In this document: positions 11,682-23,328 of the stretch, piece after piece
Layout: each line of letters starts with the position of its first letter
Numbering within the stretch: the first letter of the stretch is position 1
NCBI RefSeq assembly: GCF_030272615.1
Contig: NC_081410.1
Span: 221,577,415 to 221,641,414, forward strand
Length of the DNA: 64,000 nt
Source: Cryptomeria japonica
Taxonomy: Eukaryota; Streptophyta; Pinopsida; Cupressales; Cupressaceae
Direction of reading: 5' to 3'
Program-made: the position numbers and the translations under genes
The notes under the pieces: generated by a model
Database searches by the model: none
Told to the model about the DNA's origin: nothing
Seen by the model: the letters and a program-made list of their open reading frames with translations, nothing else

Positions 11682-12419
11682 AGCGGTCATATGAGTACTA
11701 CGTGCATATGCAAGCTAAAGTACAGAAAGTAAACATCATTTGAAAAAGGATATATCCATAAGTTGTCGGACGAAGCCCCCAGCGGTATCTGCAGTACACA
11801 GTTAGGAACCGCACCCTACAAAACACACATTAGATCACAAAATCACTTAATGCTTACTAAGGAAAGTGATGAAATTTGCGAGTAGCTATATGCCCCCCCT
11901 GTTTCGGCTTGCTTATTAGGGAGGTGAAACAGGGTAACATGTTTACTTACAACAAATTGTGTAAGAGAGTATTGATGAGGGATGTTCACTGAAAAGGCTT
12001 CATCAGAGCACTTTTTGGAACATCCTGAGAGTAGGGGAATGAAAATACGATTCCTACGCAACAAACGGTTCAAAAATCGCATCTCCCAAACTCAAGTTAT
12101 GATGAAATGAGTGAAAGAGGAAAATTAGGGTTTTGAAAGTAAAGGTAAAGGAATGAAAGTATATACCTTGAAAGTGACATTTGCATTTGTCACTTTGTTG
12201 ATTTCTGAATATTGTTCATTGCAGCGGAGCCCACATAGCCATCATCATGCCTTCACGATGATCGGAGCATCCCACGAGGATTGAGATCCTGCGACAGCGC
12301 GTGATCGATGACGAACCACTAGATGAGGTGAGTTGACTGAACGTTGACTTTTGATTTTCTGCATTTGGCTTTCTATGATCGTTTGCAGGCCCTGGAATCT
12401 GACCCTGGGTCCCACCCAG
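11682..12419. other. Leader region upstream of the antisense PMD gene
   Basis: No protein-coding gene is evident. Read on the plus strand it holds two good splice-acceptor contexts (pyrimidine-rich then TTGCAG at about 12224 and TTTGCAG at about 12390) and a hairpin at 12171-12196 with a 9-bp perfect stem (AAAGTGACA/TGTCACTTT). These suggest a multi-exon leader for the PMD transcript. The minus-strand frame at 11843-12082 has no recognisable domain. Confidence 0.5.
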
Positions 12420-12570
12420 GGCGCCATGGTCCCTGTGGGGCGCCATGGTCCCTTCAGGGTGCCATGGTCCCTGTGGGGCGCCATGGTCCCTGTGGGGCGC
12501 CATGGTCCCCTCAGGGCACCATGGTCCCTTCAGGGCGCCATGGTCCCTGACAGGGCACCATGGTCCCAAT
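12420..12570. repeat. 20-bp tandem array GGCGCCATGGTCCCTGTGG, eight copies
   Basis: Eight copies of CCATGGTCCC occur at 19-21-bp intervals, each usually preceded by GGGCG or GGGCA. Each unit contains an NcoI site, and most contain the palindrome GGCGCC. The unit length is not a multiple of three, so three frames stay open through it by chance of sequence; that does not show coding. It lies about 100 bp before the PMD start and could be in a leader exon. One related GGCGCCATGGTCCC also occurs in the LTR at about 22446. Confidence 0.92.
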
Positions 12571-12668
12571 CAGGACTTGGCAAGAGATGTCAGGGTTAGC
12601 ATACGATGTTCGACAGTTTGCATGAATGATTTTGATGATTGAGTACTGATTATAGTTATGTTTTTGTG

Positions 12669-14755
12669 ATGCAGGGTCTCCCGTACATGAGAGAGCACAC
12701 GGCGGGGCAGATTCTTCACAGTTCGCGTGATCAGATTCCCCGACTGACTCAGGCAGAGAGAGACACATTGTCGATAGTAGGTTTGTGGTCTATGATTCTT
12801 ATGCCGGCCATTCGATTTCATCCCGCGATGCTGATGGCACTCATGGAGCGATGGGATCCTGACACATGCACATTCCAGCTTCCAGTAGGGGAGATGACGG
12901 TGACACTTGAGGATGTGTACCGCATTCTTCGCCTACCGATCAGAGGAGCTACTGTGACATATGCGACCGATCGGTCAGTAGAGGATCATCAGAGGGAGCA
13001 GGTATATTGCATAGGGAGAGTCATGCCGAGTGAGACGAGAGGTCGTATCATGGTCAGCTGGCTCTTACATCCTACAGGAGAGGTGCCCCTCATGAGACGT
13101 CTTATGATAGCCATCATCGCACTAGCTGTTTGCCCTAATGGGCGAGGTACACACATGCATGGGGGTCTCACATGGTGCATCAGGGCTATGGAGAGACATA
13201 GGAGAGTATACGCCTGGGGTCGGAGTATGCTTGCACATCTCTATCACGACCTCGAGGAGTATGTTTTCGGATAGGGTTGCAGCTTGATGACATGCACACT
13301 TCTGCAGGTGTGGATATTTGAGCACTTTACATGCACTAGGCCTGTCGGCTATCCGATGAGTGCGGCTAGCGAGCGACCTAGGGTATTTGCTTATCCACTT
13401 ACCAGCGAGTGGAGATTTGGAGATCTATTGTATTGGAGAGTGACATTTGACAGATTGACAGCTGAGGTGACTGTATGGAGACCATATCTACGGATGCACA
13501 GATGGGATGGGATGGAGAGACAGTTAGCATGCTTACAGAGGAACCGCCTACTGAGAGGGCGATATCCACACATCATAGTCCCATTCTACTTTGACCGAGT
13601 ACGGAGGCAGTTTGGGCTAGAGCAGTGTGTTCCAGCCGATGTGCCCATCTACACTCGACACTCACGAGTCCTTCCCAGACCCAGAGCAGTAGCGAGACCC
13701 ACGATAGATGATATCGAGATCACAGATATAGAGGGGTCCGATCAGGATGTGGTCACTGATCATGTTGCAGACCCCGGGGCACAGCGCAGGTATCTCTCAT
13801 GGTTTATGAGGACATACCCGGGGCCTATCTTTCCACCAGATCACCCGACAAGCCATCCAGGTCCATGGAGGCATGGAGATCAAGATGAGGATTAGGGATC
13901 CAGATCGGAGGAGCCAGAGGAGGGAGAGGGTCATGAGGAGGCAGGAGGGCCTGATCCATCCATAGGAGATCAGCCTAGTGCCGAGGAGGAGGAGAACGAG
14001 GATGACGAGGAGGAGGAGAGAGATGATGAGGAGGAGGATAGCGATGATGAGGAGGAGGATAGAGATGACGAGGAGGAGTCAGATGCAGCTCCTCACCATT
14101 CAGGAGATGATACCATAGCCTTAGATCCTCCTGTTATTCCCCAAAAGGGGGAACACAAGGCGATACGGAGACCTGTACCTATCGCGCACAGATCGTTCGA
14201 GCGTGGGGAGCCTAGTAGTTCCCAGTCACAAATGCTTCCATATCACGATCCCTACTGGCATGAGGGAGATCCAGGTATAGTAGGTTTATACTGATTGATT
14301 AATGTTTTGATGATATAAAATGGTACTAACACAAAATCTGTTCTACTGCTACAGCTAATGTGCAGGAGTGGCGTTCCTTGATCCAGCAAGCAGTGACAGA
14401 TATCTCCACGACAGCGCAGATCCCTAGTTCCTCACAGGTTGCTTATAGACCTCAAGGGAACGCGGGTCGACATGATGATTTGTTTTCCCCATTTCGAGTA
14501 CAGGTAGAGATATGGAGGGAGAGAGAGCAGGCTCTATCAAAGGACCTTCAGCGGGCATAGCGTGATCTAGCAGCAGCTCAGGCCGAGGCTACCTCGTATC
14601 GCGTGATCCTTATGGATAGGGATCGTAGGAGTTCCTCTCGGAGCCATTCACGATCTATATCACGGTATACCCCTATGGGTCCACCTGCACGGCCGGATCA
14701 GGAGGGAGCATCTAGTCGTCACTCTCCAGCCACCAGCCCTAGGGATAGGAGATGA
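12669..14755 (+). pseudogene. Plant mobile domain (PMD) gene antisense to pol, with one intron
   Basis: The likely start is ATG 12669, which also sits in a possible splice acceptor (GTGATGCAG), so an upstream exon is possible. PMD motifs follow: IPRLTQAERDTLS, ALMERWDPDTCTFQL with VGEMTVTLEDVYRIL, LAHLYHDLEEY, LLQVWIFEHF, and VTVWRPYLRMH. An acidic Glu/Asp run (about 13900-14090) comes next. An intron at 14275-14354 (GTATAG...CTACAG, phase 1) joins cleanly to a coiled-coil segment and an Arg/Ser tail (RRSSSRSHSRS) ending at TGA 14755. In-frame TAGs at 13272, 13893 and 14558 interrupt it; there is no frameshift. PMD families are linked to heterochromatin control and to transposons. Here it lies between pol and the 3' LTR on the opposite strand, so its promoter is separate from the genomic transcript. 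Confidence 0.87.
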
Positions 14756-14814
14756 TCTTATGATGTAGGGTAGGTCACATTTTGGATGTATAGTGACCTA
14801 CCTTTGTATATTGA

Positions 14815-14924
<110 letters not shown>

Positions 14925-15429
14925 TTGTCTCAAACGTGTTATCTTTAATGTCTAAAACAATGTGTATTTTGATTAAAGTTAATACATTTGGTAGATGTAC
15001 ATGTATGTTCCGAATTTAATTTCCATGTGATTGATTTCTCAATGCTCCATGATTAAATTGATACATGTGTGACTTAATTAAAATATTTGATCAAGTACTA
15101 CATTGATGATAGAAAGTATGTGTTAAGCCTAAGAATCATATAACTAATGTGATCTAACTTGAATTTAAACACAACATGACACGATTCAACTCAACACATA
15201 AAAACATTGTATAATATGTCAACATAATGAAAAATGTAAATCTTTTGCAATTTACATAAATGAATTCAAGACAAACCATAAAGTAAAGAAACATGCTTGT
15301 CAGGAATGAAGCAATATAGATTAAACAAAACATCATTTAATTCTATTTGCTCTAACAAAAATATGCTAACATATTATCCAATTATGAAGAAACGAGAAAG
15401 GAAATAGATGAATGATAAGGAATGCGGAA

Positions 15430-18400
15430 TTAAGCATAATATCTACGCAAGTGCATAGCGTTTATAGGGTCTTTAAGAGGCATACCGTCTACATCCGCTA
15501 TTTTGTAAGCACCTGATCCATAATCTTCAATAACGATATACGGTCCAAGCCAATTAGGACTAAATTTTCCCTTTTCTTCAGGTAAGGCATTCACATTGCA
15601 TTGATTCTCATAGAGGACTAAGTCACCTACTGAGAAGGAACGTTGAATAACCTTATCATTATAGCTTTGTTGTAGAGTTTTGTGATACGCTTGAATATGC
15701 TCAAGAGCATTTATACGCTGTTCATCAAGCATCTCAAGCTGTTGAAGTCTTTGTTCTCTATAAGCGTCATCATCTACTATACCTTTGAGAGAAACTCTAA
15801 GTGATGGAATCTCTAATTCTAAAGGCATAATAGCATCAGCACCATAAACAAGATTATAAGGTGTAGTTCCGGTAGCAATTCGTACACTCGTTCGGTAGGC
15901 CCAAAGAGCATAGATTAGCTGAGTACTCCAATCCTTACCATGCTTATTCACGGTTTTACGAAGAATTTGTTCAATTATCTTATTGGATGATTCGACTTGG
16001 CCATTTGATTGAGGATAGTATGGTGTAGAAAATCGATGTTTGATATGATACTTCTCGAGGAATTTCTTCACATCCTTGTTCTTAAATGATGTCCCATTAT
16101 CAGAGATTATAGTGGAAGGTATCCCAAATCAAGAAATAATGTTTTCTAGAAGAAATCGACAAATCACTTCAGCAGTAGTAGAGCGAAGGGGAATAGCTTC
16201 TACCCATTTTGTAAAGTAATCTGTTGCGGTTATAATGAAAGTATGTCCTTGAGATGAAGGAGGAGAGATTTTACCGATAAGATCCAGCCCCCATGCAGAG
16301 AAAGGCCAAGAAGCTACATGAGAACAAAGTTCTTGGGCAGGAGCATTAATCAAATTATTGTGTTGTTGACATTGATGACATTTCTTAACAAATGAAAAGG
16401 AATCCTGCTGCATAGTTTGCCAATAATATCCCATACAAAGCAACCTTTGAACCAAGGATTTGCCTCCAAAATGCCCCCCACAGGAACCTGAATGCGCCTC
16501 TTCAAGGGCAATAGGGATTTCCGATTTGTTAAGACGACGAAGGAGAAGACCGTTATAACCCCTTCGGTAAAAAACATTAGAAAGAATGATATATCTAGCG
16601 GACAGCTTGCGAACTCTAGCCCTAGTGTTCCTATTAGTGGAATCAGGAAAGGTACCATCAGTCAAGTATCTTACGATATGCGAGTACCATTCATCTGAGT
16701 CTATAAAGTCACAACATGTCACCAGGCTGGAATCATCTACAATAGCTGGAGAAATAAGGTTGTGAATAACAAATTTAAGATCAACCATAGGGTCCTCTAA
16801 AGATACCAAAGAAGCCACACATTCCATTGCGTCCGCATGTCGATTATCTTTTCGAGGAACAGGTTCTATGGTGTAAGAATCAAATTTTTGTAACAAAGAG
16901 ATAGCGAGGTCTTTATATTGTGATAATTTGTCTTGTTTCACTTGATATAGTCCTGTTACTTGTCTTATAATCAGTTGAGAATCTCCAAAAATATGTATGT
17001 GTTTTATATTCAAAGCTAAGGCTGCCTTTATTCCTGCTATAAGAGCCTCATACTCAGCAATGTTATTGGTACATAGGAAATTGAGACGATAAGATAAGGG
17101 AATGGACTTCTTTGTAGGAGAAATCAGAACAACACCTGCCCCCGATCCCGTACGACACTTAGAGCCATCAAAGTATAACTCCCAAGTTTCATCTTTCTCT
17201 GTACAAAGAATGAAGTCGTCAGGAAAAGACTCAGGATTAGGGAAGGAGAAAGGTGAAGGGGCCTCAACCAAGTGATCGGTCAACGCTTGCCCTTTAATTG
17301 CTCTTTGTGAAACAAATTTAAGGTCAAATTCAGTTAACATCATAACCCACTTAGCTAGGCGTCCTGATAAATCAGTTTTAGAGAAAAGATGCTTCAACGG
17401 ATCAAACTTTACCATGACGTGGACTTCTGAATTTAAAAGATAATGTCTCAATTTCTGAGTCGCAAACACCAAGGCCAAGCATTGTCTTTCTATCGCAGAA
17501 TATCAGGTCTCGTAATCGAGTAAGGTACGACTTATATAATAAACCGGACACTCCTTACCATCTTTATCATGTTGTGCCAATAATGCTGCAAGAGCATGAG
17601 AGGAAGCAGCTGTATAAAGAAGGAAGGGTTTAGAAGGTTCGACAGGTTGAAGGATAGGAGGATTAGCCAGATACACTTTTAAATCTTCAAATGCTTGCTG
17701 ACAATCTTCATTCCATTGAAAAGTGATATTCTTTTTGAGAAGTTGAGTAAAAGGAAAAGTACGATCCGCAAATTGAGATACAAACCTACGAATAGCTTGA
17801 ATCTTTCCTTGTAAGCTTTTGAGTTGAGACACATTTCTAGGAGGTGGCATGTTGACAATAGCATCTATTTTCTTAGTATCCACCTCAATCCCACGATGCG
17901 AAACTATGAATCCTAATAGTTTTCCACTATCCACACCAAAAACACATTTTCGGGGATTTAAGCGCATGTGATATTTACGAATCCTTTCAAAGATTTGACG
18001 AAGGATCTTAATGTGATCTATGCGGAGAATGGATTTGGCTAAAACATCATCAACATAATCTTCTAAAATCTTATGCATGTAATCGTGAAAGATAAGGGTC
18101 ATCGCTCGTTGATAAGTTGCGCCGGCGTTTTTAAGTCCGAAAGGCATCATTACCCAACAAAACGTACCCCAAGGAGTGGTGAAAGCAGTTTTGAATTGAT
18201 CTTGAGGATTAATGAAAATTTGATTGTATCCTGAAAAACCATCCATGAAGGATAATAAAGCATGTCCTGTTGTAGAATCAACTATCATGTCAATGTTTGG
18301 GAGGGGAAAATCATCTTTCAAAGAAGCTTTATTTAAATCTCGAAAGTCAGTACACATTCTTATTTTATTATCTGACTTAGCCACAGCGACAATATTTGAA

Positions 18401-20985
18401 ATCCATGGGGAATAATCAATAGGGCGGATAAATCCAGCCTCCAATAATTTTTCAATCTCAGCCTTAACAAGCAAAGCTACCTTAGGATTCATTTTTCTAA
18501 TCTTTTGTTTCACAGGCTTAGCATCAGGAACTAAGACAATATTATGAGTGACAAACTTAGGATCTATACCAGGCATGTCAGAATATGTCCAAGCAAAGAT
18601 CTCAGAGAATTCACGCAATAAATCTTCATATTGTTTTTGTTCCTCTTCGTCCAGACATTTTCCAATTTTAATAACTTTTTCCTCATTGCCATAATCCATC
18701 TTAACATCAATGGTGTCGCTTATGAGAAGATTATTTTGTTGAGGAGTATCCTTTAACTGAGGAAATTCTTTCACAATCTCATTGTTATCAGTCTCTTTTC
18801 CAAAATAGGCTTCAGTGTTCAAACAATAAGGGAATCCCCTATTGTGATGATAACGAGGAAGAGTATCATATGCTCCTAAAAACTCAGCTAAAGCGTCATC
18901 GGTAGGAAAAACATCCAAAGCACAGGCATGCGAAGGATCAATATACTCAGGATGTCTCATTGGTAGAGATGTAGAAATAACATTAACACTAATACATGGT
19001 CTTCTAGAAGCTTTAGTGCACTTGCAGGGATTATAGCCAAGTCCAAAGGCATAATTGTGAAGATTATTCTCTAGAGGAACCTTTATCCCTTGTTCGTGAG
19101 CGCCACAACCATTTCCATGATACCCATGCTTAGCAAAAATGCGAAAACCACGACCATAACGATCAGCCATTTCAGAAAGAGAAAGTGGTTTTTCATAAGA
19201 CAAAGAATCAAACCCTTTAGAATTGGAAGTGCGAGGAGAAGAAGTTTGAGAAGCGGCCACGAAGTTATTGCTCATAGGTTCAGGTAATGTTGATTGATTT
19301 TTAGCTTCTTCCTTCTTTTCAGCTTTAAGCTCTCTAGAAGGAACCTTATATTCACCTACAAAGGTGGGATTAAAATCAAGAGATCCCCAATCGTCTTCTG
19401 TGAGAACCTTCTCAGGATCAAAATCCTTCTTATGTGTAGTTTCAAGTCGAGAAGAGTCTTCTTCAGGAGCTCCAGACTCATCCAAAGAATTTTGATCATC
19501 AGAGAGCGAGGATTCATAGATAGGTATCTTGTTTAAAGAGTCATCACTAGACGAGGACGACTTAGAAGAACCCCCTTTGGAAGTAGATGTTTGTAAACAA
19601 GCCTGGAAATTAGTATCACCTATCAAGGTATATGTCTTATTGTTATAGATAAATTTAACTTGTCTATGCAATGTAGAGGGAACAGCTTGCATACTGTGAA
19701 TCCAAGGTCTCCCTAATAGCAAGTTGTATGTTAGATTTCCCGACATAACATGGATAGGAGTAGGCAAAGTAACAGGCCCCACTATGAGGGGTAAGGTGAT
19801 AATACCTAATGAAGTCTTAGCCACATTGTCAAAGCCTCGAATGGGACGAGAGTCAAGCTCAATGAGGGATGTATCCACATTCATCTTATGCAAAAGATTA
19901 ATGCTACACACATTAAGACCAGAGCCATTATCTACTAGTGTTCGTCTTATAGCAGTATCATTTATGATAACCACAATCATCAAGGGATCATATTGATGTT
20001 GAATTTCACTAGTGGGCAACTCATCTTGAGTAAACACAATATGAGCTTTAGGATTCATCACAGAGTTAACCAAAGACACTATATTACTAGATGTATTCGG
20101 TGGAGGAACATTCAAATCTTTCAAAGCATCTTGTAACATTCCGTGATGAGCAGAAGAAGTTTGAATCAAATCCCAAAGGGATATCTTAGCAGGGGTAGCT
20201 TTAAGTTGTTCTATGAGATCATATTCCTTACTAAGAACTTGTGAAATACGTGGAGCTTGCGGAAGAATTGGTTGAGGATTAGGAAGAGAAGCTGGAATAA
20301 CCGGAGGAGGATTAGGTTGCCTATTATTTCTAGTATGATAAGTATGAGCAACCGCATGATAACTCTCTCTAGTTAATTGCTTGGCATAATTATAAGGACT
20401 TATAGGTTTTCTTCCTTGCACAGTGATGATTGGTTTATTCGGAGTATGAAATGAATCATGATCATACCCTCCTTGGACAGTAAGGAGAGGTGATTTAGGA
20501 ACTTGAAAGGTGGGAGAAGGATAAGCACCTTGGACTTCAAAGAGAGGCTTATTATGCTCATTCAAGTTTATCATGTTAACCAATTTAGAAGTTTTGTTCT
20601 TGTTTAGAGATTTCGATAAAGCCACAAAGTCATCAAGAGCATCATCCAACAAAGCATGGTCATATCTATTAAAAGGTTTATCTTTTGATTCAAAAGGAGA
20701 CATCTCCTCATAGAGGGGATTATTGAAAACAACCATGTTACTAGATTCAGTGGAAGAGTTGATAGGAATGTACCCTCAAGAGGAATCATTCAACTTATCT
20801 TTCTCATCACAACGAAATGGCATAGTAACAAGGTTTATGAGTTTTTGGTAAAATGAAGGTTTGGCCTCTTTAGGATTCAAAAACTCATCTAAAGATTCAT
20901 CTAATTCATCTTGGCTATACTCATAATCGGCATAATTGCATACATCATCATAAATATGAACATCTTGCAAATAGAAATCCAACAT
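15430..20985 (-). pseudogene. Ty3/gypsy protease-RT-RNase H-integrase polyprotein, three in-frame TGA
   Basis: One continuous frame of about 1852 codons is cut only by TGA at about 20773, 17503 and 16129. The N-terminal part (to about 20000) has no gag or zinc-knuckle features; it has three VQG-containing repeats and a Pro/Asn-rich stretch. The protease follows (LVDNGSGLN, about 19930), then a G-patch-like Gly-rich segment (about 19170-19090), the RT with FSGYNQIF and YVDD (about 18050), and a first RNase H with a lost catalytic Asp (YTAASSHA). An intact second RNase H follows (YFDGSK, AEYEAL, FGDSQL, HADAM), then integrase with all HHCC ligands and DDE residues (WGLDLIG, SDNG, NGQVE). No chromodomain. 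Where paralogues have Arg, the stops at 17503 and 16129 fit CGA-to-TGA changes. It would copy and insert the element; as it stands it is inactive. Confidence 0.93.
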
Positions 20986-21131
20986 TTTGAAATAAAAGTT
21001 GCATAAAACTTAGACACACAACGCAAAGAAACACACTCTTTTTTTTTTCTCTTTTTATGAAAGTGAAATGAAAACACACTAAATCTAGATCTAGATCTAA
21101 CAAATGCAATGCAAGAGGAGGCAATGATAGA

Positions 21132-21149
21132 TTCACGTCGAGTTCACCA
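21132..21149 (-). other. Primer binding site of the complete Tat-type element
   Basis: Three bases (TTT) after the CA that ends the 5' LTR, the minus strand reads TGGTGAACTCGACGTGAA. The position and the TGG start fit a tRNA primer site. I do not recognise the tRNA with confidence. Confidence 0.75.
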
Positions 21150-21152
21150 AAA

Positions 21153-22823
21153 TGTGTGGGGGAAAAAGCGAGACTAGGCTAACATGTCCTAATCCTGCCT
21201 TTTGACACACATTACGGAATACGAAAGAGCCTAGAGGTATCACACAATTGGCTACTTCTTTTTGTGAAAGAGAGAGCCATGGGCTACCTATTAGGGTTTC
21301 TATTCCTTTGTTGTAATTGAAAGGTAAGATTATGCAAGTTCAATTCCTAACCCTAAAATGCAAGTATGAACTAATAACAAGATTGCAGAATTGAACTTAA
21401 ACAATGGAAAGCTGCAAACATAAGGACAAGACAAGAATGCAGATGCGTACCCGGAGACAAAATCTGAGTGAAAATGTTCGGGATGGGGGCGCGGGCGCCA
21501 TTGTCCTGATTCTGCACCTAAAACTGCACCTGAAACTGCCACTTTGCAATCTGGAAAACTGTTGGAAATGCTAAAAATTGCTGTCTGTCAGGAGGACCAG
21601 GGCGCCCAGCGCCCCTGTCCCAGGGACCAGGGCGCCTAGCGCCCCTGTCCTGGCAGGACCAGGGCGCCCCACGCCCCTGTCCTGGTCTTCTGCTCCGAAA
21701 CTTGGTGTATGGTTCCGTCTCCGTCTGCTTCTTTCAGATCTGCAACTTGCGGCGTCGTCTGAATCCCAAAATCTGCACTTATATCTGAAAAAGGTGTTTG
21801 GGCAGCTATATAGGGTTTTGCCTTAGTCAAACCCCCGCTTCGGTGATTTCCACCTCCACGAATAGCCAAGTTGTATTGTAAAAGTAATGTGTGTGCAGAC
21901 CTTGTGTGTGTGCAAGATCTAAAATGCAAGTAAGCAAACTAGAGCAACCTAGAAAGTAAACCCTAATTGCTTGTAAATGATAATGTAAATGCTCCAAATC
22001 AAGATGCCAAGTGATCTAAAGTATGAATGTAAGTGACATAATGAGGCTTATGCAAAGACATGAAAACAACATGAAATCATACCCAACCCCAAGGGAGGGG
22101 TACAAGCCAATCTTCAGTCGGTGATCCCTTATTGCTCTTCAATGCCTTCAAAGCCCTAAGTGAATGAATGGATTTGATGAATGCTTGGAGGATCAATGTT
22201 GAGAGTTGTTGAAGTCTTCAAAGATCTGCTCTTTCACTGCATATGAGGTTCCTGAAAACAAAAATCCCGATCCTTTCAAATGAAGAAAGAGAGCTCTTAT
22301 GTATGAAACCCTAGGTCTTAATTCCAACTTTTGGCCGACCTAGAGATTGAATATCCCGCCAATTTCTTGGGGTTAAGCTTTATTTTATGATTGGATTGCG
22401 CTCCTAAAATTTCGGGAAAAATGTCCGGGACCGTGTGCACTCCAGGCGCCATGGTCCCGACAACTTTTCACCAAATTTTCAGGGCCGTCAGATATGATGA
22501 TTTTAGAGAGAATCCCGAAGTTACAGGTGATTTCGAGATGTTTTGACCCTCGAAATCAAGCCCCCAAGTTCAGAATAGGGCCTAATTAGGGTTTTTGATT
22601 GAATGATGTATTGGAGGAATAAAATGAAAAGGGCACGCTTTAACGAAAGGGCCCAACTTTATGATGTGGAGAATGGTGAAATAGGACCTTAGACCTAATT
22701 AATTTGATTAATTAAGTGCTAAAGGAGAAATGCAATGCAAAATGTAAAATGCACCAAGGCGGGTGCTAAACTAGGTGTGAAATTGTACCACCCTAGCAAG
22801 TGCGTACAATTTACGACGCTACA
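21153..22823 (-). repeat. 5' LTR of the complete Tat-type element
   Basis: 1671 bp, the right-hand direct copy of 10008-11666. It differs by about 28 substitutions and an extra 12 bp (duplicated AAACTGCACCTG near 21515). A TATA-like CTATATAG on the minus strand lies at 21807-21813. Transcription would run leftward into pol. Confidence 0.95.
21807..21813 (-). promoter_or_regulatory. Candidate TATA box of the 5' LTR
   Basis: On the minus strand the sequence reads CCCTATATAGCTGCC, a reasonable plant TATA element about 650 bp before the end of the LTR. The same word is kept in the 3' LTR at 10650-10656. Assigned from motif and position only. Confidence 0.45.
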
Positions 22824-22943
<120 letters not shown>

Positions 22944-22952
22944 TGTGATTTG

Positions 22953-23328
22953 TTAAAAAATGTGTCTCATTAATTTCAAGTAAAAAAGGCTAAAATATTA
23001 AATCAAATATCTTTTGATTTAATAAAATTGTGGATATTTAAAATTCCTTCTTTAATGACAAAAGAGGGCTTATTATAAAGGAAATTTGTGAAATAATCAT
23101 GCGAATATCCTTTCAAAGGTTCCAAAAAGTAAAAGGGGTATTAAAAAATGTGTCTCATTAATTTCAAGTAAAAAAGGCTAAAATATTAAATCAAATATCT
23201 TTTGATTTAATAAAATTGTGGATATTTAAAATTCCTTCTTTAATGACAAAAGAGGGCTTATTATAAAGGAAATTTGTGAAATAATCATGCGAATATCCTT
23301 TCAAAGGTTCCAAAAAGTAAAAGGGGTA
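22953..23328. repeat. Perfect 188-bp tandem duplication
   Basis: The unit starting TTAAAAAATGTGTCTCATTA and ending AAAAGGGGTA occurs twice head to tail (22953-23140 and 23141-23328) with no difference that I can see. It is AT-rich and non-coding. Perfect identity next to a long (AT)n tract suggests a very recent slippage event or an assembly artefact. Confidence 0.93.

Noticed and set aside
12216-12642. ORFs through the 20-bp array on both strands
   Set aside because: A 20-bp unit keeps frames open by sequence accident; no domain and no start context.
15430-20985. Programmed stop-codon readthrough as the explanation for the three TGA
   Set aside because: Three scattered TGA, with neighbouring elements showing the same type of damage, fit deamination better; no shared readthrough context was seen.
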